Source of the DNA: Albula goreensis
Lineage: Eukaryota; Chordata; Actinopteri; Albuliformes; Albulidae
NCBI GenBank assembly: GCA_022829145.1
Contig: CM040745.1
Coordinates: forward strand, 24,458,906-24,522,905
DNA: 64,000 bases
Direction: 5' to 3'
A model generated the notes under the pieces. That model worked only from the letters and a program-made list of their open reading frames with translations. It searched no databases and was not told the origin of the DNA. Positions 26,901-37,452 of this stretch are shown here, piece after piece; the stretch's first letter is position 1, and each line of letters opens with the position of its first letter. The position numbers were made by a program, and so were the translations under genes.

Positions 26901-27116
26901 TCGGCCTTAGACTCCCCTGACTTTAAAATGGTAAACTGGATTCCATCGACTCCTTTCACTCAGCGGGACTGTGTGCCATTGATGTCATTATCTGCGTGTG
27001 ATCTGCTGAGCACTGGAAGAGGTGAAGGGAGACCCACCCCAAATACATTAGACAGTGTGGAAGCAGAGGACCCTAGCTGCCCCACGGAGGGCTCTCTCTC
27101 AACAACACTTTTATGA
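5921..27116 (+). CDS. atp10a: Phospholipid-transporting P4-ATPase ATP10A (class 5 flippase), complete
   Basis: ATP10A flips phospholipid (phosphatidylcholine in mammals) across the plasma membrane, normally with a CDC50 partner. Its 21 coding exons are 5921-6348, 10160-10364, 10791-10876, 12533-12639, 12732-12863, 13039-13169, 13889-14141, 14791-15008, 15136-15303, 15985-16552, 17651-17754, 18211-18337, 19098-19282, 20083-20434, 20843-20919, 21723-21848, 22148-22348, 23135-23215, 23792-23896, 24288-24475 and 26504-27116. They total 4455 nt, or 1484 residues, against about 1500 in human. Motifs: lysine-rich N-terminus, then [18 protein letters not shown] before TM1; A-domain DGETNLK (194-200); TM4 PISL (367-370); P-site DKTGTLT with catalytic Asp420; N-domain KGAD (750-753); TGDK (873-876); GDGANDV (1022-1028). 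The last exons carry TM5-TM10 and a roughly 200-residue Ser/Pro-rich cytosolic tail. ATP10A rather than ATP10B/D is indicated by the acidic DSEEEE word and the [13 protein letters not shown] segment. The start was chosen as the first ATG giving the family N-terminus. Confidence 0.97.
6349..10159 (+). other. atp10a: Intron 1 of atp10a (3.8 kb)
   Basis: Runs from donor GTATGG at 6349 to the acceptor TTTCAG before 10160. It is AT-rich with scattered poly(T) and no conserved exon that I could recognise. The first few hundred bases after exon 1 keep a somewhat higher CpG content, as is common next to a CpG promoter. Confidence 0.6.
14036..14083 (+). other. atp10a: Phosphorylation site (P-domain) of atp10a
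   Basis: Within exon 7, the word [17 protein letters not shown] carries the P-type ATPase aspartyl-phosphate signature. The catalytic Asp420 codon is GAC at 14057-14059. The exon also begins with the TM4 PISL proline, so the transport-path proline and the phosphorylated Asp are on one exon. All signature residues are intact, so the enzyme should be active. Confidence 0.95.
15946..15971. repeat. A-run plus (TA)n abutting the exon 10 acceptor of atp10a
   Basis: An A-run followed by TA repeats ends only about 13 bases before the exon at 15985. It occupies the place where a polypyrimidine tract is expected. The remaining tract is just TTTCTTCAAG. Confidence 0.85.
19650..19973. mobile_element. 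Tigger/pogo-like MITE in atp10a intron 13
   Basis: This 324-bp element starts CAGTCAGCCCACTTTATC and ends with the imperfect inverse of that sequence (GGCAGGCCGACTG). TA lies on both sides (19648-19649 and 19974-19975). Internal words (CTGCGGGTACACGGTTCC near the left end, GACCGCGGATGCC near the right) resemble the terminal sequences of Tigger elements known from vertebrates. There is no transposase ORF. Confidence 0.7.
20540..20690. repeat. Imperfect direct repeat in atp10a intron 14
   Basis: Two related units, about 20540-20587 and 20640-20690, share TACCAC-GGTTAACT and end in CAACACCT. The spacing is about 100 bases. The origin is unknown. Confidence 0.45.
24918..25010. mobile_element. 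Degraded Tc1/mariner-type terminal fragment in last atp10a intron
   Basis: The stretch starting AGTCAGGTCCATTAGTATTT and continuing through TTTTGGCTCTGTACGCCACC resembles the terminal repeat of a DNA transposon that is common in fish genomes. I could not find the matching opposite end, so it is called a fragment. The identification is from memory of the family pattern. Confidence 0.45.
25403..25438. repeat. Perfect 13-bp inverted repeat (hairpin) in last atp10a intron
   Basis: CATCCCATCTAAA (25403-25415), a 10-base loop, and the exact reverse complement (25426-25438). Confidence 0.9.
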
Positions 27117-30100
27117 TCTTTGATATCTTGAATTATTATTCGGTTTTGCACGTTAGTTGTATGAAACTCTTGTCCTTTCCGGAGGATTTTATAAAGCTAT
27201 AAATAGGTACTATATGTATATATATGTGTAATTTTTAAAAAGTAAAGAAGCTTATGCAACTGGATGGACTAGAGGAAATGTACTGTATATTTCTGAGGAA
27301 ATGCTGGTAGTTTTGATGAGGTTTTTTTTTGTGTTGTCAGTTCATTTATAAATGAATTTGTTCAGATTTATCCTATGCAGAATATCACTGGTGATACTTA
27401 AGACTCATAGCATTTCATTAGCTTGTCCTTTTGTGTGTATTGAGCATCTTAAGAAATGTATTACTCTATTTATGCATGGATGCTTTTATAAAAAAATATA
27501 AATTATAAAATTATATGGATTTTTGCTAATCATTAAGTGTTTTTGATGCCTGTTTGATTAATTTATCATAATGGGCTGGCTATGATATGCTCAAATGACA
27601 CTGACTGCTGCATAAACACTACATTGCCATACTTGTCTGAAAGGTGGTTTGGCACAGGTTATGACATGACTGCACCACTGTTCCCTGCTGTTCATTAGTA
27701 TGGATTTATGGCTTTCCTGGCAAATGAAAATATTTGATGTGAACAGATCAATAAGCTTGTCTTGGCTCATCTTCATACCTGTGGTGGTTTAATAGGTATC
27801 TTTAGCTGTTAGGCCGATTACATAATACTGTACTTGTGTAAAACAAAAATGTCCACATCACATACATTCTGTGTTTGGGGTAGGACAGAGAGTACTGGTG
27901 CATTCTATAATTACTGCTGGCATGTGTACTTAACCTACAAATGCATTATGCCAAAACATCTGTTATGTGTGCCAGGTCAAGGAAATGGGAGACCATAAGG
28001 AGACTACAAGTTAACTGTCCACATGATCCATAAATAAAGTCATGTATTATTGAACACTGAATTGTCATATTAAATGAGCATTTGCTAGATGTATACAGTG
28101 TACATTGCCACAGGGAGCAGGCCATTTTACAGCATCTGTGCATGTCTGTATATTAATATATGCAGGCATAGACAAAATGGAAAATGTGAGTAATAGGAGG
28201 CAACAAATTCAAACAACAGATGTGTGTCAGTGTTATTTTTGAGGCCAGTGTTTTGTGGTTTTTAGCATCTGTCCTGGTAAGTGTCTGTAATCCCTGATGG
28301 TTTGTAGTGTTTACATATGTGGTTAATGCTGTCATCATTTTTCACATTTTTTGACATTAAATCGTTTTGCCATTTTGGCGGCAGACCTACCTGTTGGTCC
28401 AGCACCAACTACTTGAGCACTCTCAATTTGTTAGATCTCTCATGTTGCTGTAGAAACTCACATATTAAAGTTTTCATTTTAAAATGTCTTTTAGAGCTGA
28501 AACATTGATTATTAGCATTGAGTTATAAAGAAACCTGTGTGCACTCTTATTGTGATTTAGCTCAAAATGCAAGTCCCTCCTCATTTGATGTTTCTATTAT
28601 TCTGTCTACCCTCTGTATATATATACGTAAGATGTGGGTTAGATGCACATATTGCTACAGTCAGATTCTCAGCCTCCTGTTAACTATCTTGCCTATGCTC
28701 ATGAAGTAATGTACATTTAATGCAAAAGGCCACTTGAGCATATCATAGTCATTAATGAACAAATTATTAGATTTATGAGATAGAGAAACTAATGCAAAAA
28801 CATTTATTCAACAGCAAAAATCTGTATTCTGTGGTCTGTTAAAATTTGGAAAGAGTGATTTAATGCACACTACTTGACTTGCATAACCAAAATGGCTGTG
28901 ATAATTATGAAACATTTTGTTTATTTGCTTTTTTGTGAAGCTGATTATTTCATTTTTACAGACATAGGCCAAAATTCAACCTAAATGTTATTGTTTCTTA
29001 ATTTTCATTTCATATTTTCCTGCCACGTTGACACCGAACTCTTCTCAGTAAATATGAGCTAGCTGGGTCATTGGCCTCAGGCATTTTGGTTAGTTGGGTG
29101 CCTGGTTTGTTTACTGCTCATTGGCAATCCAAAAACCCAGCAAGAATGCTCAGACATTAGCTACCACCGCTGGCTCAACAAAGAGAATCCAAATTGGCCT
29201 TTAGTTTGGTTTGTTCATTGTTTTTACTTTGGTATATTATTCATTGCCATCATTGTGGCCCAAATTGAAAGTTAACCGTACTTTTGCATATAGTGGGGGG
29301 AGGGGAATGTTCTGAATGAGACTGCCAAAGAAGCTAAATGCCTTAATGTCACAGAAAATTGCAAAACTAAAAGCTACAAAGGCTGGCTACACTGTTACTT
29401 ATGCGAAAAGGCAAAACCAGTAGCAGGTAACAGTGAACATATCAATATGGCTGTTACTGTGCGGAATATACATCTCTGTTTTAATGGAAACTTTTGCAAA
29501 ATTGACTGTTTTCTGTGTAATGTATATTACATATTCCGGTATGCAACTCTTAATTTCTGAGTTAAACCTGCGGCACATATATCATCGTTTTGCCCAGGAA
29601 TGAATGGCTACACCTGGTGGGGGTGGGTCTTGACTTCATCACACACCGGCAGCTCCTCTTGCTAACTGCATATAGTGCACTCCTCTAGTGCTATGACTTT
29701 GCAGCTCAGCTTGTTGGGGCATTGACAGTAATCTTGAAAGAATATTGCCAATAAAAGAAATCTAAAAGCCTTTTTTGAACAGACTTGTCCAACTTTTTCT
29801 ATTGTATTCAGATATATGGTTGAATGCAATTTATTCTACTTAATTCTCACAAGAATATATCAGTCCCTACAACAGGAATGTGGAACTTAATTACAAATGT
29901 AGCTTTCCTAGTGAACATTATTATAAAATCACCAGGTTCCCAGTGTTTTTTCCACAATAGACAAGGTTAATGACCGATACCATCCTAAATTAGGGAATTT
30001 TCAGATCATGTCATTAACCTTTCTATTAAACAAATGGAAATACATTGAGTTATTTTGTTTTTTTTTCTGATAAATATGTCCATCATAATAACTAATACCA

Positions 30101-31930
30101 CAGAGAGAGGGGAGCCTGATGAAACTAATGGAATGCCAACATTTGTTGGCCACCACATCCTCCTGCTAATAGATTCTATCAAAGATACTCAAAAGCAATC
30201 CAAATAGGTCCAGTCATAGCCAGCAGATAAAATCAAATTATTATTATTGTTGTGCCCTGAAAGATTCACTTCTGAGCCTGAAGTTTCCAATTTGGACCGA
30301 TTCCTAAAGGTTTCCATTTGGACAATATGACTGTGGTTTGTTCCCGTAGCGCCCTAGAGCCATAGAAATGTACTGATCAACATCTCAACTGCTAGACATC
30401 ATTTTTTCCAGAGGGCCTGTTGAACCTGTGTGCTGACCATTTAATTATGATGGTAAGGCACAAAGTCATTCAGATTCATATTGAGCAGGGCAGGATCAAA
30501 TCAAGCCTGATTGATTCTAATTAGGCCTTTAATTAGGTAGCACACCAAGCAAATGCTTTTCCCCCTTTGACTCCCTCTATATACATGTACAACCCACAAA
30601 AGACATGACCAAATTCAATGTAAAAGAAAGTAAGAAAACAGAAAATCTGATATGGTCAAATACACATCACACGACTGTATCATAGGGTGTAACATCAAGG
30701 GTTTCCTGTGTTTATGACTAGCCCTCAAAGAACTCTGAAGTATTGGGGTGGAACTTCATTGTGTAGTCTAGAACTCTCCCCCTGCTGCACAGCTGGTGAC
30801 TTCCCTGGAACGTGCAGCTTAGCTCAACACAGGCACTGTCCCATGGTGGTCCTACAGGTGTAGGTCAAGGCTTGTATTCCATCAAGGATATGTTCTGATG
30901 CTCCATCATGAAGCAAGGAATCTATACAAATGTTTTTATTTATTTATGTACCTTTTTTCAGGCAAACTATATTATCAATTATTATCAAACAATCAGGATA
31001 TTGTAAGACAACCAAATTTGTAATCTTGTATAAGTTAATTGTCCTTGAACTCTGTGTTTAATTACTTGATTAATTCATAGCTATATTACTTTTAAATGCT
31101 GTATTTGTGAATCAAAAAGGATACATTGGTGTTTTTGGTTTGAATATCTAGCTTGAGCATTGGATGCAATGACATTTGCAATGCATTTCCAGTATCAATC
31201 ATTCCTGTACCAACTGTGGTTGGGAGTCCCACGTTGGCCAAGGAAGGTAGGAACATTCATAATTTTAACACATATTAACTTTAGTTAGGTTCCTTTCACG
31301 ATTTGGCAGCCTGCATTCTGCCTGTACCAGATGCATAAACGATAGAGCAATACATACATCAGAGAGGGGGCAGTACTGAGTCAGGGAACGTAGGCCTGTT
31401 AGTTCCACTCTCATCTCATGTTCATTCTGGAATCAGAATTATTTGTAGCGATAACAGGAGCCCTGATTGCCAGTATGGTTTTTTTCTTAACAAAATTCCT
31501 GGACATACTTGAGAAAGCTACCAAATGTATTGCCTCAAAACTGGCACAGAATATTAATAGACTTTCAAAAGAAACCTGGAATTGATAGTTTTGATAGTGA
31601 TAGGTATTTTGCCTTTTAAAACATGTGATTTTCTGTGTGTATTATAAACGTTTTATATTGACAAAAGTATTACCAATGAAACCATTTTTTTTTTCATTAT
31701 TTTATTTGTGATGAGCTTTATTTGTATTTTACTACCAGACAGATGGTGTGCGTGCGTGTGTGTGTGTGCAAGCGCGTCTGATTGTGTGTCATGTTGCTTG
31801 CCACTCCTCCCTTGGTGATCAAGGGATATTTGTTTTCCTTGTGTCTGGTGATGCTCTTGATTTCCCCTCGTATCCATCCTATTGTGGCTCAGTGGTAGAT
31901 GTAGAGTCCGGGATGCAGCGATTTCTCGCA
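27117..31930. other. 3' flank of atp10a and intergenic region
   Basis: AT-rich sequence with no recognisable coding exon. Canonical plus-strand poly(A) hexamers lie at 28033-28038 and 29750-29755, so the atp10a 3'UTR could be 0.9 to 2.7 kb. A GT-rich microsatellite lies at 31747-31770. Confidence 0.55.
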
Positions 31931-32011
31931 AATTAAAAAAAGCAGAAATATTTTAGACCTTACATTTTTGGGTACGTAATTTTACATAAAGATAATTTTT
32001 GGATTACTTTT

Positions 32012-32221
32012 GTGACGGCCCGTTCTTGCTGCAAGGTCTGCTTGATTGATGATCCGGGGTGGAAAAAGGCAGGTGCTCCTATGTATCAAATCAATGAGGA
32101 CGAGCTCCGGATATCCTCTACTTTAAAATTACTGATGTTGTTGTGGTGCATAGTGCTGAACCTGGAGACAGCCGAATACGAAATGCTACGCAGCGCTTTT
32201 CCAAAGCGTTAGTCGTGTCCT
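32012..32221 (+). other. Probable 5' non-coding exon of the PPEF gene
   Basis: A relatively CpG-rich segment ends at a strong donor (CCT/GTAAGTATG, GT at 32222). The next acceptor downstream that fits is CTCCAG before 33596, which would splice it to the exon carrying the MGC start codon. It has an open frame of 66 codons (32012-32212) that shows no similarity I recognise. A leader exon is inferred; the transcription start is not visible. Confidence 0.4.
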
Positions 32222-32926
32222 GTAAGTATGTTTTTTGTAGTTTTGATTTGCCTGCCCATATTTTTTCTGACACTCAGGTTTTGAGGTAGTCTACAACACC
32301 TTAGTTTCCTGCTTCAGTATTTCTCCTGCAGTTCTACAGTTTTTCAAAGTGGAGGGTAATTCTGGAGTACGCATATCATTTTTGTTTGTCGTTGTTGCAC
32401 TAGAGAGGTGACTTTACCGCAGTAGTCTACAATTCTGTCCATTACAATAATAATGGACTGACACGTTCACTGTCTTTTCTTGAGTTGGTGCCTAAAACAA
32501 AGAATTCAATAAGGGGCAAATATGATCATAGCATTTTGGATATAATTAATCGTTTCAGGCCCATTTCTCGGTACAAGTAATACATGTAAATTTAGTAACT
32601 GTTCGGATGATTTACATGGATGCTTTAAGTGAATCCATAACGTACCCTGTGGAGTTTGCCATGCAGAGTCAAACGGACTAGGTATCCATGGAAACTTAGG
32701 CATCGCGTCATTTCATGACAGATCTGTTATGCTTTTGGGAGTAAGACTGCGCAGAAATAAAAACGCGCTAATATCTATGGTTTATTATTTTTTTTAAAGG
32801 CGGTTTACTTAATAAAAAATTGATAATGTTATGTACTGCTTATGATAAGCTACAGTGTGTTGCTTTTCTGCAATTATTTTTTGAATTTGGGGAGTATGTG
32901 ATTTAATGTAATTGTACTATGCTCAA

Positions 32927-32928
<2 letters not shown>

Positions 32929-32972
<44 letters not shown>

Positions 32973-32975
32973 GTA
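32929..32975. repeat. (TA)n followed by (GTAT)n microsatellite
   Basis: About 16 TA units run into four GTAT units. A separate (TTA/TTTA)n tract lies at 33052-33087. Confidence 0.95.
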
Positions 32976-33055
32976 CAGTTCGCTAAATGGCGAACTGTAA
33001 TCGATGTGAATCTTGTTAACATTTAATGTAATGGAGGGTTTTGAATGAGTGTATT

Positions 33056-33086
<31 letters not shown>

Positions 33087-33611
33087 ATATTTTTTTGGAG
33101 GAGTTAATTATTCACTTCAAATGTTAATGCTTCTCAGTTACCAAGGAAAAGATCAACAAAGTCAAGTGGTCAAAGACTGTTTTTCCATCAACAAGTCTCT
33201 TGAGGGCTTGTTACAGTTTTCAAAGTAGCCATCTATCTGTAATAAACTTTGTCCTTTGAATGCAGTGACATGCAGAGATGATCTGATTCTGTCACATCAT
33301 TTTAGTACAGGACTTCACTGTTTATATTATAACAACATGTGGCATATGGCATCAAAGTAGCTTTCTGCTTTTTCTAAGTAGCTTGAAATTTACCCAGTTA
33401 CATCTTAAAGTAATTTCAAGAATTTATCATAGCTTGCAAAATTGTCAGTATATTAAAAGCCCTGATCAATTCTAGGTTGTGTTTATGGCATTTAAGCTGT
33501 TTTGCAGTTACATATAAAGCAAAGCCCTTTACTACTTATGCCCCATAATGCTCTTTTTATTGTGATTGTGACTGTTATTTACTCTGTACCTCCAGCATAC
33601 TGCAACAGATA

Positions 33612-33638
33612 ATGATGGTGCACAGTTCTCCGCCGTAG
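33612..33638 (+). promoter_or_regulatory. Upstream ORF in the PPEF leader
   Basis: ATG ATG at 33612-33617 opens an 8-residue frame that ends in TAG at 33636-33638. That is two bases before the main ATG at 33641. A uORF terminating this close to the start usually lowers translation; the effect is inferred, not shown. Confidence 0.5.
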
Positions 33639-33640
33639 AC

Positions 33641-36600
33641 ATGGGCTGTGGCACCTCCGTTGCAACGGAAGATCAAGGGAAAAGACTTGAGAGAGGTGAT
33701 ACACTTCAACATCATTTCAGTGTGATCCACTTAAATTATCTGTTTGATTAATGGTACACCATATGATATCAATAATACATGTCTATAACTTGGTATATTT
33801 GTGGTATATATGTGTGTGTTTAATCAAATTCCTCGTGTGTCTAAAGAATTTCATAGAACTGGTTGTTCAGTATCAGAACTGCCTTCTGATACTGCTTAAG
33901 TGAAGTGTATTAGTGTATCATGCTGAAGGTTTTGATGTGCAGGATATAGTGTGCCTATTTTAATGATTTACCTATCTCTTGAAGCCAAGCACTTTAAAGC
34001 TGTTGTATATCATTAAATATTAATTCCAGTATAAACTCCTGAAAACACTCATATTACTCATTTATAGTTAATAGAATATTTGTGTTTTTGAATCTACATC
34101 CTTGAGCCCTAGTGTTTTTTTCTCCTTTGTTTTGGTTCTATTCATTAAGAAGTAATATCCCCATGTTTTTCTGCTATTTGTGTCTTGTTAATTTCCTATT
34201 CTCTTGTTCCTCAGGGATGTCTTTGAAAAATTGTTTTGTTCAATTATTTCTCCTCACACAGATGAGACCATGAAGAGCAGTTGTCCAGCACTAAGTAAGC
34301 AGCTTTCCCTTACAGTTTTCATTCACTCCCCTATACTCTGCTGTTACTCTCTTCTTACACTGCTCCCTCCAAATGGTTACTGCTCATGTTCAGTATAGGT
34401 GGCAGTATGGAATAATCGTGAGCAGTGGGTTGTAAGCACAGAGTAGAAGTCCTGTGTTGTACCATTGTAGCTATACCTACACAAAATTTGAAATGAACTG
34501 GGTGCTATTCTATACTATTGCCTGCATGTTGTGCCCTTATTTTGTTTCTTTCCCTGCCTGTGTCCCAGTGAGATTCATATACAGATTCCCATTTCACTTT
34601 ATTTTCCTCTCAGGAAGTAAGTTATTCTCAGTTACCTACAGTACATATGATAAATCATGCTAATAAGAGAAAAGCAAGATCCACAGAACTTTAGTTATTG
34701 TACATGTGAGTATGTATGTGCATGTGTGTGCATTTATGTGTATATATCTTTGTGTGTGAAATGTGAGACTTTGTGCATATGATGTAAGTGAGTGTCAATG
34801 CATGGGAACTTGTGAGCAGAAAGAAAGTGTGTGTATGTGTGTCTGTCCATGAAGCATGGAGCAGTATGTATGTGCATGTGTGATTTTGTTTTTGTGTGTG
34901 TATATGAGTCAATGTTGGAGAGGCATGTGTGTTAATGTGTTTGAATGTGTATTTGCATGCCCTGTTGGGAAATTTGTGTTCTGTGTGTATTTGGGTCAGA
35001 GTGAGTTTTTACTTTACACTGTTATGTCACACTTAGCTATGAAAGCAGCCATATTGATCCAGCGGTGGTACCGACGTTACATTGCACGCCTGGAGATGAG
35101 GCGGCGCTACACCTGGAGCATCTTTCAGTCCATTGAGTATGCTGGGGAGCAGGAGCAGCTGCAGGTGGGGTGGCGGTTGGGGGGGGGTATAATGCAGAAG
35201 GTTAATTAATAAGGAAATCTGATTATCTGATTGGCTACTTACTGTTGGTCTTCCAGGGTACTGCATCCACTCAATCACCAAAAAAAAAACATTAAACATT
35301 ACATTTGTATTTGTATTGTAAAGATTTAGCTGTGCCTACTGCTTGCAGAGTACCGATTCTGTTTACCAATCTCTTTTTATTATAGCTCTCCAGCTTCTTC
35401 AGTTTCATGCTGGACAACTTTACACAGCTGAATGGGAATGGCCCAGGTAAGCAATTGTTTCATTGGCTATTGTGGTGTTTTGTGTGATAAATCTTAAGGT
35501 GAAAGACTCACCAGAGTTGATTTACACAGAGAATTTAAAACCCAAGTGCCAGAACCTCCCTGCCCTCCACAGACACACAATCTCTCCAAAACAAGTCAGC
35601 TAAAATTAGATCATTTTTGTGACAAGAACAGATCATTAAACCCATCATCTCATTATTTTTGATAATGGGATTTAAATAACAACAATATAAATTGTAATTA
35701 TACATTTTTTTACAGATTTTAAGGAAGGTGTATTAATATGATAAAAAAACCAACAATTAAAACACCCATCCCTCTCCCCTCTCCACCTCCCTGCTTGTTC
35801 ACCTCCCCCACTTCCTCCCCCAGTGAGGGGTGGGTGTTTAATGCAGATGGTTGAGGGGTAAAATGTGCCTCAAGAGGGAAATAACCACTCTTGTCTAGCC
35901 TAGAACGGAATACTACGCAGGAGGATACAATCGTGCAGGCTCTACACATGCACCTGCGTGTGGACACAATGCTAATTAGACAGAATAAAGTAGGTACATT
36001 TCCAGCTACAGTAAACAAACCTGTCAGGGTCGTGCTTTGTGAGGTTGGGGTGGTTTGCACTAATGATATGTCTCTGTGTATATGTGAGTGTGTGCTGTGT
36101 GAGTGTGTCCATGGGAGCATATGTTTGTTTTTATGTGTCTAGTTCCATGTCATTTTGCCCCTTTCAACATTGTAGATGACTACATCACTGATGAAGGGGG
36201 AGGGGCTAAGTATGAGCTTATCGAGGTGTGTGACTCATACTGCGGGCCCCACCTGTCCTTCCCCCTCTCTGTAAGCCACACCAATGCTCTTCTCGGTGCA
36301 TTCAAGGAGCAGCAGGTATCTATTCAATGACAATGTGCACAGTCCGGGCTGCAAATGGCACCTGTTTGTTAGGCAGAGCCCCATATGATTTTTGTTGCCC
36401 AGGTGTAACAATAGCTGAGGCAGATAAAAAGAGACACAAGTCATATGGAAACCTTGTTGTCATACTCTCTGGGTCTGTAGAGATTGTACAGATAGAACTG
36501 TGACACTGCCCTTGGATATTGATTGACCTGAAAATTTTGAAGATGTTACTGTATGCATGCACATGAACAGGTTTGTTGAAATGATTGCACAGAGAAACAT

Positions 36601-37405
36601 GCACCGATTCCAAAGCATCTAGTGACATCCATCAGTTATAGGACAATTCAATTTTACTGCATTGCCACAAATTCCAAGAATATACCACAATTGAAATTCT
36701 GTATATTACAGAATATTCTGTATATTACCGTCTATTGATATAGGTGTCATAGCTGTATATTGGCCAGGCTCATATATTAATCATTATAAGTTATAATCAT
36801 ATCTACTGTCATAATCATATTTTCAGCTAAACTCATCCCTGACTAACCAATTCACTCTTCACAGACTCTTCATGCCAGATATGTATTACAGTTGTTGCAT
36901 GAAACAAAGAAATTTCTTAAACAGATGCCAAATATCATCCATCTGTCAACATCGTACTCCAAAGAGATCACAATCTGTGGTGAGTTGTATTATCAGAAAT
37001 ACTGTTAGCATAATTACCTGCCTTGGAAAAAGAACTGAGCTACCCTATCGATAGTTTTGACAAACTGTTTATTTGCATGATAATTCTAAGTAATACACAA
37101 GTTGCTGTGGGTAGATTGAATCCTAAAGTAAATGTCTTCAGGTTTATGAATGACTTCAGAGAGAATCACACAGTTCATTCAAGTCACAAACATGTTGATT
37201 ACAGGGACACACAAACACTGTGATCATCTCATGAAGGATCCAGTGAATGTGGTCTGAGTGATTGTTTACTTGTGCTCTGAAAAGCCACTTCAGTGCTTTT
37301 CAATGGACACTCTACACTGTACCTGCATCTTATCATCCTCCCGCATGTTTCAGATGGAACAAGGAACAAAATCTATAATATTAGAAGTACTTCAAGAACA
37401 CCCTC

Positions 37406-37452
<47 letters not shown>

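Noticed and set aside
31653-31931. 92-codon minus-strand frame rich in His/Thr
   Set aside because: Its C-terminal half is the reverse of a GT microsatellite, so the frame is low complexity rather than a gene.
34691-34912. His/Thr-rich frames on both strands
   Set aside because: They are produced by the TG-rich simple repeat.
37408-37447. Regular repeats considered as a possible CRISPR-like array (here, 48193-48247 and 57171-57215)
   Set aside because: They are plain dinucleotide microsatellites without unique spacers, in a eukaryotic genome.
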